Shown here in pieces: positions 32,816 to 43,767 of a stretch of DNA of 64,000 nucleotides. The stretch is from assembly GCF_043290135.1 (NCBI RefSeq), contig NC_134701.1:67094002-67158001 (forward strand). The letters run 5' to 3'. The notes beneath the pieces were generated by a model. That model saw nothing but the letters and a program-made list of their open reading frames with translations. It did no database searches and was not told the DNA's origin. The DNA is from Rhipicephalus microplus (lineage: Eukaryota; Arthropoda; Arachnida; Ixodida; Ixodidae). The first letter of the stretch is position 1, and each line of letters starts with the position of its first letter. The position numbers and the translations under genes were made by a program.

Positions 32816-33048
32816 AGAAGAAGAAGAAGTGAAGAAGAAGAAGAAGAAGAAGAAGAAGAAGAAGAAGAAGAAGAAGAAGAAGAAGAAGAAGGAGAAGAAG
32901 AAGGAGGAGGAGGAGAAGAAGAAGAAGAAGAAGAAGAAGAAGAAGAAGAAGAAGAAGAAGAAGAAGAAGGAGAAGGAGAAGGAGAAGGAGGAGGAGGAGA
33001 AGAAGAAGAAGAAGAAGAAGAAGAAGAAGAAGAAGAAGAAGAAGAAGA
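32816..33048. repeat. (GAA)n / (GAG)n microsatellite, right part
   Basis: About 230 bp of almost pure purine repeat, with GAG-rich blocks near 32893-32915 and 32970-33000. The open frames of poly-Lys and poly-Glu here are not genes. Confidence 0.97.
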
Positions 33049-33109
33049 CCAATTCGTTTTCAGATCGGCTTGCCCCAGGGTGTGGCCAAGAAGTAAGTAG
33101 CTGTTGTTG

Positions 33110-34293
33110 GTTTAGTTGATCTATCATCGTTTCTTATACTGCAACAGTTGTTTGATAAGTGTTTTTGTGCAGTTCAGACCAGACAAAATGTCCTTTTCTT
33201 CGCCAGGGCCAGGGACTTTTCTTTGGTCTATTTCCACTGATTCGAAGAAGGTTCCGGTGAATTTTCTTGCGCAATGGAATATCATCTGTTCCAGTGGCTC
33301 TAGTCCCGACCAATAACGGCATCATCTGGATGAAGAACGCGAAAATTATTCAGGCAGAATTACGGTTCATGACAGCCCATTTCTAGTCCATAACGGAGGT
33401 CCGCCAGTTCGGCAGAGGAGGCATACTGTGCTTTTCGCCATACCAGTCCTGTGTCCTAGATCTACTGAAGTGCTCGATGTTTGCATCCCAGCCGGTGAGC
33501 ACGTTCATACTATCACAATTAGCATGTACCCGAGGCCTAGTGCATGGCGTCGACGCCAACATGCCACTCTACGAAGTACTAGAGCTGTTTTCTCCAGCAG
33601 GTGCTATTTCAGTCCATCGGTGTGGACGGGTGGTTGATAAGAACAAATACGAAGTCTGTAATTGTAACCTTTGCGGGATTAGTCCGACCATCAGAAATTA
33701 ATGCTCAGCCTTTAATTGACAGAGTAGAAATGATCTCTCCTCGTCTGCTCTAATGCATAAAGTGTTAGCGTTATGCTCACACAATGAAAGGTTGTAGCTC
33801 ACCGGTGAGGTGTAACGTATGCGGGGAAGGTCACAATTCTAGCGACTGTCAGAGTATTAAAGAAAAGTGTTGCCTATGTAACGAAGCTCATGCTACCGAT
33901 AGGTCTAGTTGTTCAGCAAAGGTATGAGAACTGCAAATTATACAGATAGTAGAACAAAGACAGTGTTCACGGAAGGAAGCAGCACTTAAAATACAAGCAC
34001 GAGCACAAGGCTACACCGGTGTTACAGCTCGTAATATGCCTACAATGGAAGCTCTCTCTGTCCCTATTCCGGAAGCAATTGAGAAGGCTGTGGAGTAGGC
34101 AATGGAGCGCATCGCTGGGAATCTTTGTGAGTCTTTGTCCCAGGTTCTCTCGAACCAGATGGACCAAATGTTTGGTACAGCGGAAAACAATCTCAGTGCT
34201 CCACTTCACATTGGTGACTCCTGAGAGTTTTCAAATCAGTGTGGCTCTGATACGCCACAGCAGGCTACAGAAGTCCCTCACATTCGTTACCTG
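33110..34293 (+). pseudogene. LINE-B ORF1, 5' part (Gag-like, CCHC)
   Basis: A degraded frame shows an RRM-like stretch (HGVDANMPLYEVLELFSPAG, near 33545-33605). It is followed near 33810-33920 by zinc knuckles RCNVCGEGHNSSDC and CCLCNEAHATDRSSC. A basic region (RKEAALKIQARAQGYTG) comes next. Several stops interrupt it. The ORF is cut at 34294 by LINE-A copy 2 and resumes at 39554. The upstream limit of LINE-B is not clear. Confidence 0.8.
34207..34293 (+). repeat. 72-bp in-frame tandem repeat in LINE-B ORF1, interrupted
   Basis: cacatt at 34207 and 34279 start two related 72-bp units (24 codons). The second is split by LINE-A copy 2 and continues at 39554-39630. Shared coding is CGSDTPQQATEV in unit 1 and YGSNTPQQAAEA in unit 2. 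Confidence 0.65.
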
Positions 34294-34458
34294 AAGGAGG
34301 AGGAGAAATAAATGAGGAAGGAAAGAGAGGTTAGCCAGTTCTCAGACCGGCTGGCTACCCTGTTCTGGGGAAGGGGGTAAGGGGGATAAAAGATGAGAGA
34401 AAAGAGACGTTGTGAAAAAAAAGAAGAGAGAAGGTCATCACACGATGCATGACACTGT

Positions 34459-35808
34459 TTACAGTCTGTCTCTAAGACCACTTGCCCGCAGAAAGCGCAA
34501 CAACGCTCTCAATGCCTTGCGTGCAGAGGACGGTCTCAGCCAGTGTCCTAATACTCTTTCTTCCGACAATTGGCGATTGTCTATTCTATTTAAAGCTTTC
34601 GACAGTTCTTTTCTTGGCACGCTGAAGCGAGGACACTCACAGAGAAGATGGGAAAAAGTCTCTGCGCAGCCACAGTTGTCACATGTCGGGCTGCTGGCCA
34701 TTCTGATTCGAAACGAATAAGCATTCGTAAAGGCCCCCCCAATCCACAGACGGCACAAAAGTGTCTACTCTGCTCTGGTTATTCCTGATGGCAGACGGAG
34801 CTGTCGGTGTGGGTCCAAATTATGAAGGCGGACGTTGGTGAATGCCGGTGAATTCCACTGAGCGAGTGTCAGTTCTCGTGCAAGTGGTCGAAGCCCTGCA
34901 GCGGCGTCCGTTCTTGATAATAATAGAGCTACACAAAGGGCATCATCATGAGAAGTTCGGGCTGCTTCATCTGCACGGTCATTTCCATCAATGCTGCAGT
35001 GGCCTGGTATCCATTGATACGCTATGTCATGTTGTTTCTCCAGTCGTATTTCAGCAATTAGCTGTTCGTTTGGTCCATGACGATATGGCGAGACAATGCC
35101 CTGGAGAGCTGCTTTGGGGTCGGAGAATATTCACCATGTCTGTTGCGGCTCTTCAACTAGGAACTCCAGAGCGGCACGAATGGCGGCGATTTCTGCCGCC
35201 GTGGATGATGTCAGATGCGAGGTCCCGAACTTTATCGTGGTGGATTTGTCCGGAATTACCACTGCGCCTGTTGAACTTGTTGAAGTGACCGACCCGTCCG
35301 TGTCAATGTGAATGCGTCCACTGTGTTTCTCATGCAGAAACAGTAATGTTGTTTGTTTTAGGGTCATATTTGACAAAGTTTTCTTCTTTTGCGTTCCGGG
35401 GATGGTTATCGGGGCTTCCAGTGGATGTAGACACCACCATGGAAACGACGGTCTTGCTGCGTGCGTGAAGTTCGTGGGAATCATCGTGCGATGTGGGGCA
35501 ATAATAGAGCAGAACGCAGAGCGTGGCCTGGAAGTTGGAAGGTAGGCGAGGTGATGCGATTGAATCCGGGTGGTATGTCTTATGTGCGTTCTCAAAGCAT
35601 CGACACGAATGTAGGTAGTGATAGGGTGTTCACGAGCGATTGCGACAGTCGCTGCTGAGGATGCGCATCTCGGCAGCCCGAGGCATATTTTGAGTGCTTG
35701 AGCTTGTAATGACTGGAGGACGTGTGCGTTTGTTATGCGGGCCTTGCCAAGCACAGGTAGGCTGTAGCGCATGAAGCCAAGAAAACGTGCAGCATACAGT
35801 TGAAGCAT
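34459..35808 (-). pseudogene. LINE-A copy 2, RNase H and C-terminal region
   Basis: 35808-35131 has IHIDTDGSV, with the Asp intact, and TAAEIAAIRAALEF. It ends at LVEEPQQTW because TCA became TGA; copy 1 reads on into SIFSDSK. A downstream frame, 34758-34459, has the terminal region FSHLLCECPRF. The last His/Cys motif is reached only after a further frame change. Confidence 0.85.
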
Positions 35809-36092
35809 GGATGGTACCGATGCACCTCATGATTTTTCGCAAGAAACCTTAGGACGTAAGTGATCATGGTCAGTTTATTCTTCATGTAAGCGATACGAGG
35901 GCTCCAAGACAAATCACGATCTATTATTACTCCCGGGAAACGGTGAGTCTTTTGATAGTTGATCGTGTGTCCATTAATTCTGATGCGGTATGGCGTCATT
36001 GTCTTGCGCGTAAACGCAACCAGTGAGCATTCTTCGGATGACAGCTCCAGTCCTCGTCCTTGAAGGTAGTTTGACGTCAGTGTAGCCGCTAT

Positions 36093-38077
36093 CTAAAGCC
36101 TGGCTCGTATGTGTAGACGCGTGACCCCTGATGCCCAGATGCAGATGTCGTCCGCGTATATCGACAGATGTAAGGAGTGTGGCAGGACGTCAACGAGACC
36201 CATGAGCGCAAGGTTGAAAAGTATGGGGCTTAGGACCCCACCTTGAGGTACGCCGCGATAGGTATGATGTTGGCTTGTTGCGCCATCTTCTGTGTGATTG
36301 AAGAAAGTTCTGTCTTTCAAATAGCTGTAGATCCATTGGTAAACTCGGCCTCCCAATCAAATGCTGCCCAAGGCGTCCAGGATGATTTCATGTAGGACAT
36401 TGTCGTTTGCAGCCTTGATATCCAAGAAAAGTGCCGCTGATAATCTCTTTAGGCTTTTCTGCGTTTGTACAGACGTGACAAGATCAACACCATTGTCTAT
36501 GAAAGACCGTCCACGTCGAAAGCCGGACAAAGCATCGGGGTATATATTGTTATGTTCCAAGTACCACTCCAGGCGAGTCAGCACCATTCTCTCCTTCACC
36601 TTTCCAAAACAGCTGGCAAGTGCGATTGGGCGATAGGAGGCAATGTCCAGAGGTGATTTGCCTGGTTTGAGCAGGGGCACAAGGCGGCTGCACTTCCACG
36701 AAGGAGGAACCAAACCGTTGCTTCCCGAGTCATTGTATACAGCTAGAAGGGCACGCCGAGCTGTTCGTCCTAGGTTAGCAAGGGCCATGTAAGTGACTCC
36801 ATCGGGTCCAGGCGATGACGAGCGCTTGCATGCTGCCAATGCTGCCTGAAGCTCCTCTAGAGAAAACATATTGTCCATCCGAGTGTCTCTGGACACCGCC
36901 GCGTTTCGTAGGTTACTCATGTTGATCCCGAACCCCTTGTTTGTAACGCTGGCACAGAAGTCTTCCGCTACATCGATTTCACGCCGGCTTTGGTGGAGAG
37001 CAAGGCATTTGAACGGACGATGGTGTTGTTGCAATGTTCGTAGGCCAGGGATTATTCTCCATATTTGCGAAAAAGGTTTGTGGGGATCGAGCGACTCGCA
37101 TAGTGACTTCCATAGTAGCGACTGTAATGCAATGATTCGACGTTTAATCTTCTTTTGTAGACGTCTCGCTTCCTTCATGTCGTAGATGGATTTCGTGCGC
37201 CTATAACGTCGTTCGGCGCGACGACGAATTGCGCGAAAGCGCTTCAACTCCACCTCATATTTGCGAAAATCTGGCAAAAGTCCACAATTAAACGTTGCCT
37301 CTTGGATAGCAGCCTTCATTATACCTTTTAGGCTTTCAAGAGAACCTTCTTGGTTTCTCTCGCATTGCTTCTCTGTGGATGATCTGTACTTTGATTCGTC
37401 TATCCGTGAAGCGGGCGCGACTTGCGACTTGCTTAGCCCCTTGATCTTTATATAGGTGGTGATGTGGTCACTGTCATGCGTTTCATTGTCCGCAAACCAC
37501 TGCACCTTGGTATTTAGGCTACTTGAAACAAAAGTTAGGTCGACACAGCTACTATATGTCAGACCCCGTAAAAACGTGGGAGTGCCGTCATTTAAACAAT
37601 ATAGTCGGTGGTCAGATGCAAAAGGGGACACATTTCTTCCCTGACGGTCCATCTTCTGGCTTCCCCAAAGGGGGTGATGTGCGTTAAAACCACCGGTAAT
37701 AATCCATGGCTCAGGTGTCGCTGATATAATGGCGCTTAATCTTGCTGGGTCGAAGCGGCCTGAAGGCGAAATATATACTGCCACTAGCGTGAAGTTCCCG
37801 TTCTTACGCTTAACTGTCAGGCACACGTATTGGTTGCTGTCGTCCGGTGTTACTGGATGCTCAATATATGTGAGTTCGCACCTGATGTAAACAATGACCT
37901 TACTGGTTTCATTACGGGTTGCAGATCTAAAAGCCCCGTACTTAGAAAGTCGTATAGCATTGTGAAGACGTGGTTCACAAATTACGATAATTGGAAACTG
38001 ATTCTTAAAAACATATGGTCAAAAATCTGAAATGCGGGGTTTAAGACCTCGGGCATTCTATTAGAAAATTGATGCAT
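36093..38077 (-). pseudogene. LINE-A copy 2 ORF2, endonuclease and RT (one in-frame stop)
   Basis: This is the better preserved ORF2. A likely ATG at 38077 (MHQFSNRM) lies 11 nt after the ORF1 stop. A frame change near 38000 leads to ICEPRL and then an open run from 37826 to 36357. The endonuclease box reads GGFNAHH, so the catalytic Asp of GDFN is Gly (codon 37689-37691). The RT has LGRTARRALL, SYRPIALASCFGKVKERM and FLDIKAANDNV. A TGA at 36357 (GGA in copy 1) is followed in the same frame by 36356-36093, with GVPQGGVLSPILFN and SIYADDICIW. It ends at the TAG shared with copy 1. It encodes the LINE's nicking and copying enzyme but is dead as read. Confidence 0.9.
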
Positions 38078-38088
38078 CTTTCACTTGT

Positions 38089-39454
38089 TTACGGAAGGGC
38101 TGCAAAGAAAGAGCCATGGTGCTTCTCTAGATTTGATATCACCAGACTCAAAGCGTCCAATATTTGAAGTGCACTGTGGGCAGCCGGAGTCTGAATATCA
38201 TTCAGGAGTACTCGAATTATCTTTATGAGGGTCTTCATCACGTATATTATTTCGTTATCTTGACTGTCATGACTTACTCGCTCTGAAGTAGCTTTCAGCG
38301 GGCGATGCTGCGGCTGTACTGGCGGTGTCACTGACGGCAGCACTGGCCATGCATCAGGGTCAATGTTTCTTGAGTCTTTCTGAGGATGCTTGTTGTTGGC
38401 ACTTGTTGATGCTTGTGGTGGTGAGTGCGTAATATGGGGTAGCGGTGTATCCCTGGCATTGGCAGAGGATGTCCTAGGAGTTTTCCTATGGCGCGAACGC
38501 CGACGTCGCGCTTTAGCAGCAGCCTCCCTGTGGGTGGAACCGTCTCTGGCCATCTGCCTCAGCACTTGCATCTCCTTCTTCATTTTTGGGCACTGCTTTG
38601 ATGACGCCTCGTGAGGACCGTGGCGATTGCCGCATTTGCGATGTTCTGCCTGGCAGGCTTCCGTGTTGTGCGACTCCGAGCATTGGGAGCACACAGCAGA
38701 ACTTGAAGCAAACAGCACTAACGTGTCCTATTTTACAGCGCTTCAAACACTGAAGAGGTTTCGGCATGAATGGCCGTACTGCGTGTCCAAAATGACCAAC
38801 TCTTACTTGAGTGTGGAGGCTGTCACCCTTGAAAACTAGTTTCACGCATCGTGAGTTCCCGAGACGGCGGGCTTGCAAGATTATATTAGCTTCCGTTACT
38901 GGTTTGATTAGAGTGGGAAAATCAATATTGCTGATAGAAGTGTCGACGTCGTAGATAACGCCTGCCCTAGAGTCCTTGCCATCTGGTATGAAAGAACGTA
39001 CGTTGATGTTCCCCAGCACATTCACCTTGGTCAATACGTCGAAAGCAGTACGTTGCGTAACGTCTATCGCCAGAACGTTCTTGCGGCCATTGATTCTCAC
39101 GCCTGTTATTTGTCCCGGAACGAGCGCCTCAAGCGACAAATACGTGACCTGGCGATTAAGTCGGTTCATGCTGTCAGCGGCATTCAGCGGGACAAACAAA
39201 ATAGTGTGAACCGGTGGCTCTTGAATATTAGTGGTGGCCTTACTTTGGGAAGGATATGTCGTAAGCAGCCTCCTCTTCGCCTTGTGTCTTGCCATGGGCA
39301 CAAAGTCACTTTCATCGGAGCTCTCATCACTGGCCGTAGAGTATATCAGCGTGTCCTCGCTGTCGACGTCGCTTGGGTGGCCGGAGCACTTTCTTGGAGT
39401 GGCCACAGACGACGCGGAACGTATGGGTGGAGGCCCTGGTGATTCTACGTCCAT
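38089..39454 (-). pseudogene. LINE-A copy 2 ORF1 (Gag-like, one frameshift)
   Basis: From the ATG at 39454 (MDVESPG) the frame runs through the RNA-binding region to CLKRCKIGH, where the second Cys of the first knuckle is replaced by Arg (CLKC in copy 1). It then shifts by one base at HVSAVC (tgcttcaagttc versus tgcacaagttc in copy 1). The second frame has CSQCSESHNTEAC and runs to a natural stop TAA at 38089-38091, giving the full C-terminus that copy 1 lacks (SNLEKHHGSFFAALP). Confidence 0.9.
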
Positions 39455-39553
39455 TTCCGCAGGCAGAAGAGTGGCGTCTTCCACAAGCACCGCAGAAAAC
39501 GAGAAAAAAAAACAGAGACTGAAACCAGCGTTCCGTTCAGGAAAAACTTCGTC

Positions 39554-39877
39554 CGTTACTCCCCTGAAACTCCCCTGAGATTTTAAAAAATGTATGGCTC
39601 TAATACGCCACAGCAAGCTGCGGAAGCTGCAGATGCAGTAAATGAAGGTAGCGCGTCTCAATGCGAGGTTACCAGGAATGAAGTGGTGGACTCAGATGAA
39701 ATGCAGACGGATCGCCGATCACTAAATTGCTCGAGATACCTTTTGTGCAAAAAAGGTATTGCACCTGTCAATCCAAAAACCGAAAAGTACCAGAAGAACA
39801 GCCTGTCTAAAGCTGATTTTCTTAAAGAAAATATTCTACACAAGGCTGTCACTGAGGCTATTTTAGAGCAACAATAG
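39554..39877 (+). pseudogene. LINE-B ORF1, C-terminal part
   Basis: The open frame 39590-39877 continues the ORF1 sequence interrupted at 34293. It is polar and Lys/Glu-rich (NPKTEKYQKNSLSKADFL) and stops at TAG 39875-39877, right before the ORF2 endonuclease start. No domain beyond its position in the element. Confidence 0.75.
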
Positions 39878-39884
39878 GATCACT

Positions 39885-40530
39885 TAGAATCCTTCAATGG
39901 AACTTCCAAGCAATTCACACTGCAGCAACTGATCTGATATATTTGGCATCAAGATTTATTATTGCACTACAAGAAACTTGGCTCTCAATGCATCAGTTTT
40001 TTCAAATAGATTCAGACCTTTCTGTCTATACCGTCCATAGAAAGGTAGAGGTTTGGCATTTTTATTAATAATAGAATAAGTATCAAGACGAAAACATCGT
40101 ATAGGGTCATGTCACCTGACAGTGGAATTCTCGCCTTAAAAATAACCTCATAAACCTTTTTTGCTGGTAAATGCATATCTTCGCAAAGATGTAATAGATA
40201 CTCGATGTTTAGACGCTCCAGTGGCATCTCATTATCGAAATAAAATTCTGGTTGGTGATTTCAATTCTCATCATACGTGAAGGGGTTTCCGAACTGATCG
40301 ATGCGGTGAGAGATTGTGGGAGTGGACAGCGGATAACAACTTTTGTTGCCTGAATTCAAGAACACCTACTTACATTTGTAATAGGTCTCGTTCAGCCTTA
40401 GATTTAAGTTTCGTGAGTTCATCACTCACTAGTTTGTCGTGGAGTGCGTGTGATAATGCAACTAACAGCGATTATTTGCCTATATTATTCGTGATTGCTT
40501 GTCAAGTTATAATGGCAGGCTCTCAGACTT
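39885..40530 (+). pseudogene. LINE-B endonuclease
   Basis: Starts with LRILQWNFQAIHTAATDL and FIIALQETWLS (Asn and catalytic Glu boxes of APE-type nucleases). After frame changes come VGDFNSHH near 40255, LDLSFVSSSL near 40400 and SDYLPIL near 40470. Several stops, so inactive. Confidence 0.85.
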
Positions 40531-40907
40531 GAATGTTTATTATTTATACTAATTTAGGAAAGATTTACAATCTGCCTTGACAACTCGTTCTGAAGTGCAA
40601 GAAGATACGAAAGCCATGAGAATAAGTGCAATAATCAAAAGAACATATAAAAAGGTTGAATTTGTTGTTGAATCTGCAAAGAGCACAACCCATAGTCCAT
40701 GGTGGAACTAGGACTGTGCCGATGATTTCCGACGAAGAAAAGCAGCTTCGAAAAACTTATGTATAACCAGTGCCCCCAAAACTGGTCTTATTACAACTAT
40801 TACACTGCAAGTTTTAAACACACAGTCTCTTTATCTAAGGAACATTATGATAGGAAACATTATGATCACCTTTAAAACCAAGCAACAAAACGGCGCTGTT
40901 TAGGTAC

Positions 40908-42323
40908 ATGAGATCACGTAAAATGTTGCCATCACCAAATATTATAGGAGTTGAGATTATGTCCTCGGAAGAAACAGATAAATCGTTAGTAACCATAGTT
41001 AAAGGCCTGGAGTGTAGATTCACATTATCTAAACTTTACCATCTACAAAGTCTAGTGTTAACAATGGAAGCTACTGAAGTTACAAAGGAAGAGTTAGCGC
41101 AAGTGATACAAGAATTGCCCCCGTCGGCTCCTGATCCAGATGGAATCACAGCTGCTATGATAAAAATATTATTCAAATTATCATCATGTGACCTACTGAA
41201 CACTGTGAATTATTTGTTAAAATATGCCTGGATTCGTTATGATTGTAAATTAGCTAAAATGGTGCCGATACAAAAAAGACAAGGATTTGAATATGTCATA
41301 AAAAACATGCGACCTATTTCTCTTACATCTAATATGGTGAAGCTCATTGAGAGGGTGCTCCAAAAAAGAATTATAATATGAATGAAGGAATATTTGACAT
41401 TGAATCCAAATCAAATTGGATTTAGAACAGATTGTTCAATCTAGTGTGCACACGCACATTTAGAAAGCCGCATTCAGCTTGCTCGCAAAAGAAAACATGC
41501 GGCACTAGTGACATTGGATATAGCTAAGGCATATGATAGTGTGGAACATTCAGTTTCATTAGACATATTAGAGAGCCATAATCTCCCAAATATATAATAG
41601 CGTGGGTGAGGGAATTTTGAGGGGAGGAGAGTTTTATTGTTCTAAGGATGGTTCCGCATAATAAAAGTGCAAACAAACTCGCGGTGTCGCCAGGGCGTTG
41701 TATTATCGCCTGTTCTATTTAACATATTGAGCACAATCCCGCAATGCCAAGACGTTAAGGTGTTTGTATATACCGGTGATATTGCATTTTGCATGGCACA
41801 TTGTCACATATATTCTTTGTATGAAAATCTACAGAGATATGTGAATATGCTGGAGCGATGGCTAGATGCAATCTGCATGACCTTAACTAAGAGTGCAGTA
41901 TTGATATTCTCGTTTGCATATCCCATCTCAATTTCAATATGTTATAAACAAGAGTCCATTCCGCAGGTGGAATCTCTTAAATATTTTGGAGTAATGTATA
42001 ATGCCAACCTAAACTGGACTTCTCACATAAAAAACATCGCATCTAAAGCACAACGCGCCTTAGGAACTTGTCGTAGATTGAGCAGCCATCGATATGGTCT
42101 ACGCAGAAACACAATGGTGATGATATATAAAATGTATATGCGACCAGTGCTAGAATTCAGGTGCGTATTGTTCTCAGGTGGCCCTGCTTACAAAATAAAG
42201 CCTCTGGTTATGCTTGAACGAGAAACCTTGAGATTGTGCCGAGGCCTTCCTAGGTTTGTAACAAACGATGTTTTGTATCAGGAAGCACTAGAGCCTACAT
42301 TGCTTTGTCATTTCGTATCCTAA
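40908..42323 (+). pseudogene. LINE-B reverse transcriptase
   Basis: Segments in order: PPSAPDPDGITAAMIKIL and MRPISLTSNMVKLIERVL (40908-41381), LDIAKAYDSVEH motif A (near 41517-41555), and QGVVLSPVLFN (41667 on). The catalytic box reads VYTGDIAF instead of YADD, so the first Asp is replaced by Gly. The thumb region (YFGVMYNANLNW, RPVLEF) follows to 42323. Multiple frameshifts. Confidence 0.88.
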
Positions 42324-42410
42324 CGGTTCAGACGTTTCTGAAATTTTATGTCTATGTGCCAAGACGATCTGAATATGCTTCTATGAATGACCCAGACACC
42401 TTTTTTCTTT

Positions 42411-42470
42411 GATTGATTGATATGTGGAGTTTAACGTCCCAAAACCACTATATGATTATGAGAGACGCAA
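42411..42470 (-). mobile_element. Ruka SINE 3' fragment
   Basis: About 60 bp on the plus strand: gattgattgatatgtggagt, ttaacgtcccaaaaccac, atgattatgagagacg. This is the Ruka 3' end in minus orientation, inserted in LINE-B between RT and RNase H. Confidence 0.85.
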
Positions 42471-42689
42471 CACCTTTTTTTTCTTGCTGATCGGCCACAG
42501 TTTTGAACACCTCAGATTGCTTTTGTCCAGAAACAACTAGATAGGATAAATGTAAAAATTCGAGATGTGATTTAGGCGCAGGTTACAAATCAGAATTTTA
42601 AGATAGAATTCGATGAAATTTTCCCCTATAAGCCCAAATTACAATCCTTAAGGTCCTAAATAGCCGACTGCAGGATTATCTTGCGCACG

Positions 42690-43660
42690 CAGAAGCGAAT
42701 AATAATATAGCCACAGATGCTTCAGTAATGGATGAAAAGGCAGGTGTAGGTATATATTCCCATTCGCTTGACTAGTATTTTTCATTAAGACTACCAGGTT
42801 TCACCGCCGTTTTTGATGTTGAACTGTTGGCAATAGTTCTAGCGCTGCGAAAGCTACCTGTGAATGCCTATAACGCGACCATAATCATGGATTCCCTGTC
42901 GATATGTACGTCGATTACGGCGTCAACAAAATCGATGGCCTTAAAGACGCTCCTTATGCTAGTCCCTCCTCAGCTGCAGCTACTGAAGTTAGTATGGGTA
43001 CCAGGTAACTGCTGCTTAGAAGCAAATGAAATCACCGACTCTCCAGCACGAGCAGCATTGGAAGGGCCAATACTATCAGTCCTTCCAGAAGTGGTCACTA
43101 TAACTGCGACAAGATACAGAAAACTTTCGCTTCGTGCAGACGCTATGGAAGCAATATTGTCAACACCACAATTTACTCACTTAAGAGTTCCGGGGAAAAC
43201 TTATTGGTGTCCTACAAGAGTGTTGGAAGCCATAATAACCAGATTTAGATGTCGTGTCCCCCCATTAAATTTCTATTCACATAGGGCTGGTCTGGCGATA
43301 TCACTGTTATGCAAGTTTTGTTCCGAATCAGAAACAATAGAGCACTATTTTTTATCATGTCGCCGGTACGAATTGCTCCTTCGGTGCTTCCGATCTGGGC
43401 TTCAGCCACGAGAACGTTTTTGATGCTGTTTGGAAGTAGCTTAATGAAGGTAAAAAATTAAGCTCTTAATTGTGTGATTATTATTCCAGCAGAAATATTC
43501 CAACATAAACAGGAGGTTTCTTTAACCACGCTAATTCCTATTCAAGGTAACGATTGCATTGTCTGATCTGAACGAGTGATAAACAATTATTGCACTCCTT
43601 TCATTCTATCAAGGGTGTCTTTTCTTTTTTTTCCCTCTGGTGGGTGGTTTTGATATGGAA
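42690..43660 (+). pseudogene. LINE-B RNase H and C-terminus, 3' end
   Basis: IATDASVMDEKAGVG (RNase H Asp), DVELLAIVLALRKL (Glu), IIMDSLSICTSI (Asp) and VWVPGNCCLEANEITDSPARAA are visible from 42710 to 43060. A terminal Cys-His motif LCKFCSESETIEHYFLSCRRY follows near 43310-43375, with a stop near 43423. AATAAA at about 43659 marks the probable polyadenylation region. RNase H residues look mostly kept, but a stop after HSLD splits the domain. Confidence 0.85.
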
Positions 43661-43735
43661 TAAAAAAAGTCTCACCGAATTAAGTCATCGATTCTTGGCT
43701 GATCCGCCTGAGTGGGTATGAGCCATGACTGTGGA

Positions 43736-43767
43736 ATCATCATCATCATCATCATCATCACCATCAC
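43736..43767. repeat. (CAT)n microsatellite
   Basis: About nine CAT units, then ccatcacc. Such CAT/ATG runs often end RTE-type LINEs, but I saw no coding relic beside it. Confidence 0.9.

Larger units (their letters stand above)
34294..39553 (-). mobile_element. LINE-A copy 2, nested in LINE-B
   Basis: About 95% identical by eye to copy 1 and colinear with it, missing about 40 bp at the 5' end. It begins aggaggaggagaaataaatg on the plus strand at 34294. Flanking cgttac at 34285-34290 and 39554-39559 is a probable target duplication. The host sequence on both sides is ORF1 of LINE-B. It carries its own lesions as well as several shared with copy 1. Confidence 0.92.

Noticed and set aside
32714..33127. 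PolyGlu, polyLys and polyPhe frames
   Set aside because: Produced by the (GAA)n tract.
34207..39630. A 60-70-bp target-site duplication around LINE-A copy 2
   Set aside because: The flanking similarity is about 80% while LINE-A is much younger; a 72-bp pre-existing coding repeat explains it better.
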